DNA of 63,102 bases from Clostridia bacterium (GCA_017521565.1 JAFXCE010000062.1:1-63102); one strand, 5' to 3'; positions 51,121 through 60,416 are shown, numbered from the stretch's first letter. Notes: a model not told the origin generated them from the letters alone. Made by a program: numbers and translations.

Positions 51121-52236
51121 ATGCTTGCTAAGAATCCCAAGAAGATTGCTGTTCTGGGCGGCGGCAACGGCGCACATACCATGGCTGCTGAGTTCACTCT
51201 GAAGGGCCATACCGTCAATCTGTACGAAATGCCGCAGTTCGCGGGCGCGATGAAGAAGGTCTTCGAAACCAAGACCATCTACCTGCAGGGCAACATCCCG
51301 GAGCTGCAGGGCAAGGTTGAGCTGAACATGGTCACCAGCGACATCGCTGAGGCCGTCGAAGGCTGCCACTACATCTGTATCGTTACCCCGGCATTCGCCC
51401 ACTCCGGCTATGCGGAGCTGCTCAAGGGCCACGTCCATAAGGATCAGATCATCGTCACCTACCCGGGCGCTTTCTCCGCTCTGGTTCTGCGTGAAACGCT
51501 CGGTGCTGAGGACTGCCCGGTTCTCGCCGACGCCAACAACCTGCCGTACGACTCCCGTCTCGTCGCCAAGGGCTCTGACGTCGTCAACGTCTTCGGCCGC
51601 AACCCGATCAACATCGCGTTCCTGCCGGCTTGCAAGGGCCCGGAACTGATCGAAGAAATGCGCGACGACCTCTTCCCGTTCGAGAAGATCTACACCGACG
51701 TTCTGGAGTGCGGTCTGGGCATCGTGAACCCCGACTGGCACGCCGGCCCGGTTCTCTTCAACATCAGCAACATCGAGCGTCCGGACGTCAACTTCTTCCT
51801 GTATGAGCACGGCTGGACCCCGTCCGCCTGCCGCCTGAACATCGCGATGGATAAGGAGCGCAAGGCGCTGGGCAAGCTGCTGGGCTACAACCTCCGCCCG
51901 ATGGAAGACTTCGCCGGCAGAGGCCCGGATTACGAGTGGACCTGGCAGGATCTGTATAAGGAAGGCCACGGTTCCATCGGCCTGACCCCGATCTGCGGCC
52001 CGAACACCATTGAGAGCCGTTATCTGACCGAGGATATCCCGTTCGGTCTGGTGCCGTGGGCTGCCATCGCCGGCATGCTGGGCGTTCCGATGCCCCTGAC
52101 CAACGGCTTCATCGACATCATCAACACCGTGCATGCAAAGGACTGGCGCGCTCTGGGCCGTAACCTCAAGCAGCTCGGTATCGAAGGCATGACCAAGGAT
52201 CAGCTCCTCAAGTACGTCGCCACCGGCGAAAAGTAA
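51121..52236 (+). CDS. NAD/NADP octopine/nopaline dehydrogenase family protein
   Basis: The 371-residue protein has an N-terminal Rossmann domain (IAVLGGGNGAHTMAAEF, GxGxxA type, about 8-24) and a C-terminal octopine-dehydrogenase domain (about 180-350, with GRNPINIAFLP and WTPSACRLNIAMDKERKALGK). Relatives catalyse reversible reductive condensation of an amino acid with a keto acid. In a catabolic setting the enzyme would oxidise an opine to amino acid plus keto acid. I chose the ATG at 51121, nine bases after GGAAGG. It heads an operon with a peptide-type ABC transporter. Codon use is extremely biased, implying high expression. The substrate is unknown. Confidence 0.88.
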   Translation: MLAKNPKKIAVLGGGNGAHTMAAEFTLKGHTVNLYEMPQFAGAMKKVFETKTIYLQGNIPELQGKVELNMVTSDIAEAVEGCHYICIVTPAFAHSGYAELLKGHVHKDQIIVTYPGAFSALVLRETLGAEDCPVLADANNLPYDSRLVAKGSDVVNVFGRNPINIAFLPACKGPELIEEMRDDLFPFEKIYTDVLECGLGIVNPDWHAGPVLFNISNIERPDVNFFLYEHGWTPSACRLNIAMDKERKALGKLLGYNLRPMEDFAGRGPDYEWTWQDLYKEGHGSIGLTPICGPNTIESRYLTEDIPFGLVPWAAIAGMLGVPMPLTNGFIDIINTVHAKDWRALGRNLKQLGIEGMTKDQLLKYVATGEK

Positions 52237-52275
52237 GATTTTCCCAGGCTGATCAAAGCAAAGCCTAAATGAAAC

Positions 52276-52317
52276 CGACGCCCGCCGGAGGCGTGCCTCC
52301 GGCGGGAATCGTCGGTA
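52276..52317 (+). terminator. Terminator/attenuator after the opine dehydrogenase gene
   Basis: CCCGCCGGAGGC-GT-GCCTCCGGCGGG stem nested in CCGAC/GTCGG, then TATTTTCG. Part of the transcription probably continues into the transporter genes. The following bases 52318-52452 show no separate consensus promoter. Confidence 0.75.
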
Positions 52318-52452
52318 TTTTCGCAGTCATTAAACCGCTGGGCTTATGCGGTTTATTGTATATCGGTTGCAATCCCAAAGATGCAGCATTCTCCTTACAG
52401 GTGCTGCATAGTCGCCCCGAACCCCATGACCGGATAGAAAGAAGGATTGTCC

Positions 52453-53982
52453 ATGAAAAAGAACGCCCTCCGTATCCTGGCCGCGACCCTCGTGCTCGTC
52501 ATGATGCTGGGTCTGACCGTCTCTGCTCACGCTGCTGACTGGGATGGCAAGATCACGATCGTCCAGTCCTCCGACATCATCAACTGGGATCCCTGCGCAT
52601 CTACCGACACCAACACCAAGAACTGCCTGAAGAACATCGTTCTGCGCTGCTTCGAGACCGACGACTACTTCAACGTTTTCCCGGTTCTCGTCAACACCTT
52701 CGAGCAGGAAGACAACCTCACCTGGAAGTTCACCCTGCATGAGGGCGTCAAGTTCTTCGACGGCACCCCGGTGACCACCGATGACGTCATCTTCTGTCTG
52801 ACCCGCGCGAAGGAAGGCTCTTCCTCCGGTAAGACCCTCCTCAAGCCGGTCACCCAGTTTGAGAAGGTCGACGACCTGACCTTCCGCATCCACACTGCGA
52901 CTCCGTACGGCTCCATGACCACCGCTCTCTCCAACACCACCGCCACCATCCTCTCCAAGGCGTGGGTTGAGAAGGCCGAAGCCGGCGAGTGCACCTGGGA
53001 CGACGTCATGCGCAACGGCGCTTGCGGCCGCTACATCCTTGGCGAGCGCAGCATCGGCAACTCCGTCACCCTGGTTAAGAACCCCAACTACTTCAATCCG
53101 GCCGACGCCGCTCAGAATGAAGAGCTGACCTTCCGTATCATTCCGGAAGGCACCACCCGTACCATCATGGTGCAGACCGGCGAAGCCGACGTCAACGTTA
53201 ACCTGGATACCGCTTCCATGCAGGAAGTCCTGGAAGATCCGAACGTTGAGATTCTGCAGCACGAGTCCTCCACCATCTACTACATCGCCCTGAACTGCGA
53301 GAGCCCGAATCTCTCCAACAAGCTGGTCCGTCAGGCTATCGCGTATGCGATCAACCGTGAGGACTGCCTCGAAGTTGGTTACAACGGCTATGGTCAGGTT
53401 TGGGAGAACGTCTGGGCCCCGACCGTTTACGGCTCCAGCGACAACCCGTCCGGCTACACCTACAACCCGGAAAAGGCGATGGAACTCCTCGCTCAGGCTG
53501 GCGTCAGCAACCTGACCCTCAAGGCCTGCGTCAAGACCGACGCTGAAGAGCGCATTGCTCAGGTTGTTCAGGCTTACCTCGCGATGGTCGGCATCAACCT
53601 TGAGTACACCCGTATCGACAACACCATCCTCACCGAGGTCATGGGCGCTGGCGAATACGACATGTGCTTCGACTACACCGCGTTCTACAACGATCCTGAG
53701 CTGTTCGTTGGCCGTCAGTTCCAGGCTTCCGGCATCGGTGCCAAGAACTATGCGCACTTCGACAACGAGAAGGTTAACGAGCTGATGGTCAAGGCCACCT
53801 CCACGCTGGATGAGGCCGAGCGTATGGCTTGCTACACCGAGATCAACAAGATCCTGTGCGACGAGTGCCCGTGGATCGGCATGTTCAACTCCAACCTGTA
53901 CGCGCTGCAGCACAAGGGTGTCAAGGGCGTCAACGTCAACGTTGAGACCACTTACTACTACCACACCATCCGTTACGAATAA
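52453..53982 (+). CDS. Dipeptide/oligopeptide-type ABC transporter substrate-binding protein
   Basis: The 509-residue SBP_bac_5 family protein captures peptides or related compounds. The signal peptide (about 1-28) ends VSAHA, with no lipobox cysteine. Family features are the segment LTWKFTLHEGVKFFDGTPVTTDDVIF (about 90-115), NPNYFNP (about 210) and RQAIAYAINRE (about 292). GAAGGA precedes the ATG at 52453. The dppB-F genes follow after a hairpin. Its place after an opine dehydrogenase gene suggests that an opine, dipeptide or amino acid derivative is the ligand. Codon bias is strong. Confidence 0.93.
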   Translation: MKKNALRILAATLVLVMMLGLTVSAHAADWDGKITIVQSSDIINWDPCASTDTNTKNCLKNIVLRCFETDDYFNVFPVLVNTFEQEDNLTWKFTLHEGVKFFDGTPVTTDDVIFCLTRAKEGSSSGKTLLKPVTQFEKVDDLTFRIHTATPYGSMTTALSNTTATILSKAWVEKAEAGECTWDDVMRNGACGRYILGERSIGNSVTLVKNPNYFNPADAAQNEELTFRIIPEGTTRTIMVQTGEADVNVNLDTASMQEVLEDPNVEILQHESSTIYYIALNCESPNLSNKLVRQAIAYAINREDCLEVGYNGYGQVWENVWAPTVYGSSDNPSGYTYNPEKAMELLAQAGVSNLTLKACVKTDAEERIAQVVQAYLAMVGINLEYTRIDNTILTEVMGAGEYDMCFDYTAFYNDPELFVGRQFQASGIGAKNYAHFDNEKVNELMVKATSTLDEAERMACYTEINKILCDECPWIGMFNSNLYALQHKGVKGVNVNVETTYYYHTIRYE

Positions 53983-54031
53983 GATTTAACACATTCCTTT
54001 TTGCAACCGACACAGTGTAAATCTCTTCTGT

Positions 54032-54066
54032 CCGGGAAACCGTCCTCTGGGTGGTTTCCCGGATTC
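54032..54066 (+). terminator. Intercistronic hairpin after the substrate-binding protein gene
   Basis: CCGGGAAACC/GGTTTCCCGG perfect stem with an 11-base loop, then ATTCTTC. It reduces or sets read-through into the permease genes. The rest of 53983-54249 holds no gene. Confidence 0.7.
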
Positions 54067-54249
54067 TTCAAACAACGGAAAACAGAACCGCCATTATTTT
54101 TTGTGGCAATGGATCGTATTGCGGCTTAACTTTTGATCAAACCTTCCGCGTCGCATGCGATGCCACTTCAGTAGGGCAGCCCCACGATCTACATCGTGAA
54201 AATAGATATGTTGTCATGACAACGTAAATCATTCCAAGGGGTGAAGGCA

Positions 54250-55191
54250 TTGATTAAGTATTCCGTAAAACGATTGGCTTACATGATTCCCGTCGTGATT
54301 GCCGTTATCTTTCTGGTATATGGCATTATGCACATGACCCCCGGCGATCCGGTTGCCGTTATGCTCGGCGCCGATGCTACGCCGGAACTGATTCAGGAAA
54401 CCCGTGAAGCCCTCGGCATCACCGATCCGTTCCTCGTTCAGTTTGCCAACTACGTCAAGAACCTGTTCACCGGCCACTTTGGTACCTCCTGGTACACCGG
54501 CCGCGACGTTTCCGAGCGTCTCTTCGCAGCCATTCCCTACACCATCAAGCTGAGCCTGCTGGCCATGCTGGTCGCGCTGGTTCTGTCCATTCCCATGGGC
54601 GTTCTGGCCGCTGTCAAGCACAACAGCCTCGGCGATTACACCATCAGTATTTTCGCCATGATCGGCGTTTCCGCTCCGACATTCTGGGTAGGCACCATGC
54701 TCATGCTGCTGTGCAGTCTGGGCTGGGGCATTCTCCCTTCCGCATATGACGGCACCTGGAAGAGCTATGTTCTGCCCACCATCACGCAGGGCTTCAACAT
54801 GCTCGCCAGCGTCACGCGTACCCAGCGCTCCTCCATGCTGGAAGTTCTCAGCGCCGACTACATCCGTACTGCCCGCGCCAAGGGCGTGAGCAACTTCAGC
54901 GCCACCTATAAGCACGCGCTGCGCAACGCGATCATCCCGTCCATCACCGTCGCCGGCCTGAACTTCGGCACGCTGATCGGCGGCGCAGTCGCGATCGAAA
55001 CCGTCTTCGCCATCCCCGGCGTCGGCCGTCTGATGATCGACAGCATCAAGCTGCACGACACCCCGACCGTCATCGGCTGCATGGTCTTCGTTTCCGTCAT
55101 GGTCAGTGTTATCAACCTGCTGGTTGACCTGCTGTATGCCCTGATCGATCCGCGCATCAAGGCGCAGTATCTGAAGGGAGGCAAGAAGTAA
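54250..55191 (+). CDS. Peptide-type ABC transporter permease (DppB)
   Basis: The 313-residue, six-span permease opens IKYSVKRLAYMIPVVIAVIF, and MTPGDPVAVMLG follows (about 27-38), as in DppB. The EAA loop is SADYIRTARAKGVSNFSATY near residue 205. I prefer a TTG start at 54250, nine bases after AAGGGG; a GTG at 54241 directly abuts the ribosome site. The stop overlaps the next gene's ATG by one base. Confidence 0.92.
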   Translation: MIKYSVKRLAYMIPVVIAVIFLVYGIMHMTPGDPVAVMLGADATPELIQETREALGITDPFLVQFANYVKNLFTGHFGTSWYTGRDVSERLFAAIPYTIKLSLLAMLVALVLSIPMGVLAAVKHNSLGDYTISIFAMIGVSAPTFWVGTMLMLLCSLGWGILPSAYDGTWKSYVLPTITQGFNMLASVTRTQRSSMLEVLSADYIRTARAKGVSNFSATYKHALRNAIIPSITVAGLNFGTLIGGAVAIETVFAIPGVGRLMIDSIKLHDTPTVIGCMVFVSVMVSVINLLVDLLYALIDPRIKAQYLKGGKK

Positions 55192-56072
55192 TGAACGCTG
55201 CTAATACCCGCAAAATCCCCAAGAAAAAAAGCCAGGCTTATGAAATCTGGAGACGCTTCAAAAAGAACAAGACCGCTATGGCGGCCCTGATCGTGCTGAG
55301 CCTCATCATTCTTTCCACCCTCTGTGCCGATTTCATCTGGGATTACCAGAAGGACGCCTGCAGCATCAACATCAAGAACCGCCTGCAGCATCCCTCCTGG
55401 GAGCATCCGCTGGGCACGGACGAGCTGGGCCGTGACATGCTTTGCCGACTGGTCTACGGCGCGCGCGCCTCTCTGACGGTCGGTATCCTCGGTACGAGCT
55501 TTGCGCTGCTCGTCGGCGGCACGCTTGGTGCAATCGGCGGCTACTACGGCGGCAAGCTAGACAACCTCATCATGCGATGCACGGACGTCCTCCTCGCCAT
55601 CCCGGGTCTGCTGCTGTGTATTGCCATCATGAGCGCCTTCAAGAGCAACGTCTTCTATATCAGTCTTTCTCTGGGCATCTCTTACATATCCAAGTTTACA
55701 CGAATCGTTCGCTCCTCGATTTTGAGCGTCCGCGATCAGGAATACGTGGAGGCCGCCAGAGCGATCGGCGCAAGCGATTTCTCGATCATCACGAAGCACG
55801 TTCTGATGAACTGCATGGCGCCGATCTTCGTCCAGTACGCGCTGGCCATCGGCAGCCGTATCCTCTCCGTCTCCACCCTCAGCTACATCGGCATGGGCAT
55901 TCAGGCTCCGACGCCTGACTGGGGCAACATGCTCTCCGGCGCCCGCGCGTTCATCCGCGGCAACACCTATCTGGTTATGGGCCCCGGCGTTGCGCTGCTG
56001 CTGACGATCAGCTCCTTCAACCTGATCGGCGACGGCCTGCGCGATGCGATGGACCCGCGCCTGAAGAAGTAA
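55191..56072 (+). CDS. Peptide-type ABC transporter permease (DppC)
   Basis: The 293-residue permease has the DppC N-terminus (basic [20 protein letters not shown], then a membrane span), the [21 protein letters not shown] segment typical of this family near residue 70, and the EAA loop [19 protein letters not shown] near 180. It pairs with the preceding permease, and translation is coupled to it. Confidence 0.95.
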   Translation: MNAANTRKIPKKKSQAYEIWRRFKKNKTAMAALIVLSLIILSTLCADFIWDYQKDACSINIKNRLQHPSWEHPLGTDELGRDMLCRLVYGARASLTVGILGTSFALLVGGTLGAIGGYYGGKLDNLIMRCTDVLLAIPGLLLCIAIMSAFKSNVFYISLSLGISYISKFTRIVRSSILSVRDQEYVEAARAIGASDFSIITKHVLMNCMAPIFVQYALAIGSRILSVSTLSYIGMGIQAPTPDWGNMLSGARAFIRGNTYLVMGPGVALLLTISSFNLIGDGLRDAMDPRLKK

Positions 56073-56085
56073 GGAGGGCAATGCA

Positions 56086-57123
56086 ATGTCTAACGATATG
56101 AACAAGACCAACGACGTCATGCTGGATATCAAGAATCTCGTTGTCGAATTCAAGACGGAAGATGAAACCGTTCAGGCTATCAACGGCATTGACCTGAAGA
56201 TCAATAAGGGCAAGACCCACGGCCTCGTCGGCGAGACCGGCGCCGGTAAGACGACCACCGCGCTTTCTATCCTGAATCTCGTTCCCTTCCCCGCCGAGAA
56301 GCCGACCGCCGGCACCATCGAGCTCGACGGCGTCCATCTGTACAAGACCAATGAGAAGGGCGAGTGCGTGCCCGCGCTGACCGAGAAGGACTATCAGTCC
56401 ATCCGCGGCGAGAAGGTCGCCATGATCTTCCAGGATCCGATGACCGCGCTCAACCCGATCTTCACCGTCGGCGACCAGATCGCCGAGTCCGTCCGCCTGC
56501 ATCAGAACGTCGATCAGGCCAAGGCCATGGAGCGCGCACGCGAGATGCTCGAGCTGGTCGGCATTCCGGCCAAGCGTGCGGACGATTATCCGCATCAGTT
56601 CTCCGGCGGCATGAAGCAGCGCGTCGTCATCGCCATGGCGCTTGCCTGCAACCCGTCCCTGCTGATCGCCGATGAACCGACCACTGCGCTGGATGTGACC
56701 ATTCAGGCGCAGGTGCTTGAGATGATGCGCGGTCTGCGCGACAAGTTCGGCACCTCCGTGCTGATGATCACCCACGATCTGGGTATCATCGCTGAAATGT
56801 GCGACGAAGTCTCCGTCATGTATGCCGGCCGCATCGTCGAGTACGGCAATCTGGAGGACATCTTCGACAACACCCGCCACCCATACACTCAGGGTCTGTT
56901 CAACTCTCTGCCCAATATCGAGGACCGCAAGGCTGAGCTCAAGCCGATCCGCGGCCTGATGCCCAACCCGGCCGATCTTCCGAAGGGCTGCGCATTCTGC
57001 CCGCGCTGCGACTACGCGATGGAGATCTGCAAGACCGTTCGTCCGGAGCGCAAATGGCTGTCCGAAACCCACTGCGTCGAATGCCATCTCTATGATGACG
57101 GCAAAGACGTCAGCAAGCTGTAA
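56086..57123 (+). CDS. Peptide-type ABC transporter ATPase (DppD)
   Basis: The 345-residue ATPase has Walker [10 protein letters not shown] near residue 50, signature QFSGGMKQR near 170 and Walker [13 protein letters not shown] near 193. The C-terminal oligo_HPY extension (from about 255) holds a four-cysteine set ([14 protein letters not shown] and later C), typical of the iron-sulfur-bearing DppD/OppD proteins. GGAGGGC precedes the ATG. Confidence 0.95.
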   Translation: MSNDMNKTNDVMLDIKNLVVEFKTEDETVQAINGIDLKINKGKTHGLVGETGAGKTTTALSILNLVPFPAEKPTAGTIELDGVHLYKTNEKGECVPALTEKDYQSIRGEKVAMIFQDPMTALNPIFTVGDQIAESVRLHQNVDQAKAMERAREMLELVGIPAKRADDYPHQFSGGMKQRVVIAMALACNPSLLIADEPTTALDVTIQAQVLEMMRGLRDKFGTSVLMITHDLGIIAEMCDEVSVMYAGRIVEYGNLEDIFDNTRHPYTQGLFNSLPNIEDRKAELKPIRGLMPNPADLPKGCAFCPRCDYAMEICKTVRPERKWLSETHCVECHLYDDGKDVSKL

Positions 57124-57140
57124 GAGAGGAGGAGACAACT

Positions 57141-58109
57141 GTGGCAAACGAAACCAAGCGCGATATCCTGCTGGACGTACAGCACCTCAAAAAGTACTTC
57201 AACGTAGCCGGCGGTCAGCTGCATGCGGTTGACGACGTCTCCTTTACCCTCGAAAGAGGCAAGACGCTGGGCATCGTTGGTGAGTCCGGCTGCGGCAAGT
57301 CCACCACCGGACGCGCTATTCTTCGCCTGATCGAGCCCACCTCCGGCAGCGTGTATTTTGAAGGCCAGGATATTTCCAAGCTGAGCAAGGAAGAGATGCG
57401 CAAGCTGCGCAAGGAGATCCAGATCATCTTCCAGGATCCCTTCTCCTCCCTGAATCCGCGCCAGACCGTCAGCCAGACGATCGAAGAGCCGCTGAAGATT
57501 CACGGCATGAAGAACAAGGCTGAGCGTCAGGCTCGCGTTCGTGAGCTGATGGAAACCGTCGGTCTGGCCGAGCGCCTTGCCAACGCCTATCCGCACGAGC
57601 TGGACGGCGGCCGCCGTCAGCGCATTGGCATTGCCCGCGCGCTGGCCATGAATCCCAAGTTCATCGTGTGCGACGAGCCGGTTTCCGCTCTGGACGTTTC
57701 CATTCAGGCGCAGATTCTCAACCTGATGAAGGATATTCAGCGCAAGCATGGCATCACCTACATCTTCATCACGCATGACCTCTCCGTTGTCAATCACTTC
57801 TCCGACGACATCGCCGTCATGTATCTGGGCCGCATGGTTGAAAAGGCGCCGGCTGAAGCGCTCTTTGAAGAGCCGCTGCATCCCTACACGAAGGCGCTGC
57901 TCTCCGCCATCCCGGTCCCGAACATCCATTCCAAGAAGGAGCGCATCCTGCTCAAGGGCGAAGTTACCTCCCCGATCAACCCGCCGAAGGCCTGCCGCTT
58001 CGCCAGCCGCTGCGAATATGCGACTGACAAGTGCCGCTGCGAGGAGCCGGAGCTCATCGAGGTCAAGCCGGATCACTTCGTAGCCTGCCACCTGCTCAAG
58101 AAAGAGTAA
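57141..58109 (+). CDS. Peptide-type ABC transporter ATPase (DppF)
   Basis: The 322-residue second ATPase has Walker A GESGCGKST near residue 47 and Walker B IVCDEPVSALD near 175. The signature reads LDGGRRQR rather than LSGGQRQ, a variant seen in some Clostridial OppF-like proteins. A C-terminal oligo_HPY region with Cys-rich CRFASRCEYATDKCRC follows. The start is GTG with GGAGGAG upstream. Confidence 0.94.
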   Translation: MANETKRDILLDVQHLKKYFNVAGGQLHAVDDVSFTLERGKTLGIVGESGCGKSTTGRAILRLIEPTSGSVYFEGQDISKLSKEEMRKLRKEIQIIFQDPFSSLNPRQTVSQTIEEPLKIHGMKNKAERQARVRELMETVGLAERLANAYPHELDGGRRQRIGIARALAMNPKFIVCDEPVSALDVSIQAQILNLMKDIQRKHGITYIFITHDLSVVNHFSDDIAVMYLGRMVEKAPAEALFEEPLHPYTKALLSAIPVPNIHSKKERILLKGEVTSPINPPKACRFASRCEYATDKCRCEEPELIEVKPDHFVACHLLKKE

Positions 58110-58135
58110 AACGGCATAAACCAAGAAAAAAACCC

Positions 58136-58172
58136 GCCCTTCCCTCGTCTACGCGGGAAGGGCTTTCTTCTC
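58136..58172 (+). terminator. Terminator between the ABC operon and the racemase gene
   Basis: GCCCTTCCC/GGGAAGGGC stem followed by TTTCTTCTC. Part of the transcripts may read on into the racemase gene 34 bases further. Confidence 0.75.
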
Positions 58173-58205
58173 AAAAAGTATATATGGCAAAGGAGATGCT
58201 GCTTT

Positions 58206-58997
58206 ATGGCAGAAAACAAGATCATCCGCAACTGGGGATACATGGGCCCCAACACGCCCAACAGGCGCTATGACACGACCGTCGGCCAGCTGATGAACGG
58301 TTTCCCGGTGGGCATTCTGCAGCTGTGGGCGCATCTGCCGTTCTTCCCCGGCAATGTATCCAATGCCTACACGTATGACTTCCCGGTCAAGTTCATGGAA
58401 GTCAAAGGCTCCGGCATCGACAACATCCTCGCCGGCGATATGTCTCTGGTGGACAACATCGTCGCTGCCGCCAAGCAGCTTGAGATGGACGGCTGCCGCG
58501 TCATCTGCGCGAACTGCGGCTTCTTTGGCCACTATCAGCGCCTCGTCGCCGATCAGCTGGACGTCCCCTGCTATCTTTCTTCCATGGTTCAGGTGCCGTG
58601 GGCGCTCGTTGGCCTCAAGTCCACACAGAAGCTGGGCATCATGACAGCCAACAAGAACACGCTGACCACCTCCCTGTTCCGCGCCTGCGGCATCACGCAA
58701 GAGATGCAGGACCGCTGTGTAGTCTTCGGTATGCAGGATGAAGAGGAATTCCCCAACATCCTGACCGGCGAAGGCGGCCTTGATTATGAAAAGGTTGGCG
58801 ATGAAATCTCCGCCCAGTGCCACAAGATGATCGAAGAGAACCCGGATATCGGCGCTATTCTGCTGGAGTGCACCGACATGCCGCCGTACGCCCATCGTCT
58901 GCAGGCGGAATTCAACATGCCGGTCTACGATGCCATCACCCTGATCCGCTACGCAAAGACGGTCGTCACCCAGACGCCGTATTACGGATTCCTCTGA
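58206..58997 (+). CDS. Aspartate/glutamate/hydantoin racemase family protein
   Basis: The 263-residue protein has two-cysteine racemase chemistry, with candidate catalytic cysteines in ICANCGFFGHYQ (near residue 101) and ILLECTDMPPYA (near 220). No partner enzyme tells whether the substrate is aspartate, glutamate, a hydantoin or another amino acid. In this island it could interconvert the D- and L-amino acids released from an opine-like compound. GGAGATG lies upstream of the ATG. Confidence 0.85.
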   Translation: MAENKIIRNWGYMGPNTPNRRYDTTVGQLMNGFPVGILQLWAHLPFFPGNVSNAYTYDFPVKFMEVKGSGIDNILAGDMSLVDNIVAAAKQLEMDGCRVICANCGFFGHYQRLVADQLDVPCYLSSMVQVPWALVGLKSTQKLGIMTANKNTLTTSLFRACGITQEMQDRCVVFGMQDEEEFPNILTGEGGLDYEKVGDEISAQCHKMIEENPDIGAILLECTDMPPYAHRLQAEFNMPVYDAITLIRYAKTVVTQTPYYGFL

Positions 58998-59023
58998 TTC
59001 TGAATCAGTCATTCTCCCCCTTC

Positions 59024-59066
59024 AACCGGGAACGTCGTTTCATACGGTGCTCCCGGTTTCTTGTTC
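59024..59066 (+). terminator. Terminator of the racemase gene
   Basis: AACCGGGA/TCCCGGTT stem with a 19-base loop followed by TCTTGTTCTC. Confidence 0.6.
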
Positions 59067-59107
59067 TCTTCAACGATTGCTGTGTCCGGTTTCCACCCGA
59101 AATATGA

Positions 59108-59136
59108 TTGATATGTTTTGTGTGTTTCGATATACT
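59108..59136 (+). promoter_or_regulatory. Promoter of the DUF1349 gene
   Basis: TTGATA-N17-TATACT, 31 bases before the start codon. Confidence 0.6.
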
Positions 59137-59167
59137 GAACCAAACAAATGAAACCGGAGGAACTGAC

Positions 59168-59800
59168 ATGAAATTCGATGTAAACCGTCTTGTCTGGACG
59201 CGTGAGCCGGAAAGCTTTCAGATCACCGAGAACAAGATTGAAATCATCACCAGACCTCATACCGATCTGTGGCAGCGGACGTATTATCACTTCCGCAACG
59301 ACAACGCGCCGGTGCTTCAGATGGAGACGGAAGAAAAGTATTTTTCCTTTGTCGTCAAAACTCACTTTGAAAGCAAGCATCGCTTTGACCAGTGCGGCAT
59401 CGTCATCTATCTTGACAGCGAGAACTGGCTCAAGGGGTCCATCGAATATGAGAATGAAACCTTCCAGCATCTGGGCAGCGTCGTGACCAACAACGGCTAC
59501 TCCGACTGGGCGATGACCGAGATTGACGCATCTGTCAAATCCATGTGGTATCGCCTGAGCAGAAGAGAGGATGATTACTGCATCGAATGCTCCGAGGACG
59601 GCGTCCGCTTCAAGCAGATGCGCGTTTGCCACATGTGGCATGGCAAGGACACGATCCGCTTCGGCGTCTATGCATGCAGCCCCGAAGCTTCCTCTTTTAA
59701 GGCGACGTTCACCAACATGGAGATGACCGAGTGCAAATGGCTGGCGCATGACGGCCAGAAGCCGGATGAGGGGCCTGATCATGGAACTAAAACGGATTGA
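59168..59800 (+). CDS. DUF1349 (YesU-like) protein
   Basis: The 210-residue cytoplasmic protein has the DUF1349 concanavalin-like beta-sandwich pattern: TRPHTDLWQRTYYHF (about 35), FSFVVKTHFESKHRFDQCGIVIYLD (about 60-85), NWLKGSIEYENETFQHLGSVVTN (about 88-110) and DTIRFGVYACSPE (about 165). Relatives are sometimes linked to sugar or glycan metabolism, but no activity is proven. GGAGGAAC precedes the ATG at 59168. The last 20 bases overlap the broken ACT gene. Confidence 0.85.
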   Translation: MKFDVNRLVWTREPESFQITENKIEIITRPHTDLWQRTYYHFRNDNAPVLQMETEEKYFSFVVKTHFESKHRFDQCGIVIYLDSENWLKGSIEYENETFQHLGSVVTNNGYSDWAMTEIDASVKSMWYRLSRREDDYCIECSEDGVRFKQMRVCHMWHGKDTIRFGVYACSPEASSFKATFTNMEMTECKWLAHDGQKPDEGPDHGTKTD

Positions 59801-60145
59801 GCACGAATTTTCCGTCTGCAAAGTTACGGATTTCTCTTTGGTCAATCTGGAGGCGCCATATTGCTTCATCGGCAAAACAGACGAAGAATTCTCATTGGTA
59901 TGCCTCACTCAGGATGTTCCGGCAAATGCCATAAAGCGTGACGACGGCTGGAAAGCCTTCCGCATTCAGGGCGTGCTCGACTTTTCCCTGATTGGCATCC
60001 TTTCAAAGCTCTCCGGCATCCTTGCCGAACATGGGGCGTCTTTGCCGTCTCCACATACAACACCGACTAGGTGCTGACCAAGGCCGAAAACTACGAAAAG
60101 GCACTGCATGTTCTCGCAGATGCGGGATACGACGTCGCCGACTGA
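59781..60145 (+). pseudogene. Broken ACT-domain protein gene
   Basis: The first 75 residues (ELKRIEHEFSVCKVTDFSL onward, with VPANAIKRDDGWKAFRIQG) match small stand-alone ACT-domain proteins that sense amino acids. Near 60038 a run of four G shifts the frame (three would keep it), and further on an in-frame TAG replaces a Tyr codon in YNTD-x-VLTKAENYEKA. The restored frame then continues through ALHVLADAGYDVAD to a normal TGA at 60145. Two separate lesions argue for a true pseudogene rather than one sequencing error. It overlaps the end of the DUF1349 gene. Confidence 0.8.
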
Positions 60146-60359
60146 CGCACCAGCAGCAGACCGTAATCGGAACGTGAAAGCGCGGCCATGCGGGACCCCA
60201 TGGAGAAGCCTCAAAAATGCAGCGATGGCTGTCTGCATTGCTATATTCACAAAGAGCGATGCCCGGCGCGAAAGGCGTGCATCGACTTCTATGTAGCATA
60301 CTCAGCAAATCCCTCTTTTTCCAAAATAAAAAAGCGGACAATCCCGCATCAGCTCCCCC

Positions 60360-60389
60360 TACCCCCTCAATCATGAGGGGGTATTTTCT
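60360..60389 (+). terminator. Terminator-like hairpin
   Basis: TACCCCCTC-AATCAT-GAGGGGGTA stem followed by TTTTCTT. The stretch 60146-60530 otherwise holds only a transposase remnant and marks the change from GC-rich chromosome to AT-rich cassette DNA. Confidence 0.75.
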
Positions 60390-60416
60390 TGCCAGCTTTT
60401 GCTGTACAATGTTGCT

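Noticed and set aside
60200-60376. Cysteine-rich small frame (MEKPQKCSDGCLHCYIHK start)
   Set aside because: The spaced cysteines look like a metal site, but there is no ribosome site, the C-terminal half is junk-like, and the frame runs into the terminator at 60360; left as a possible gene scar only.
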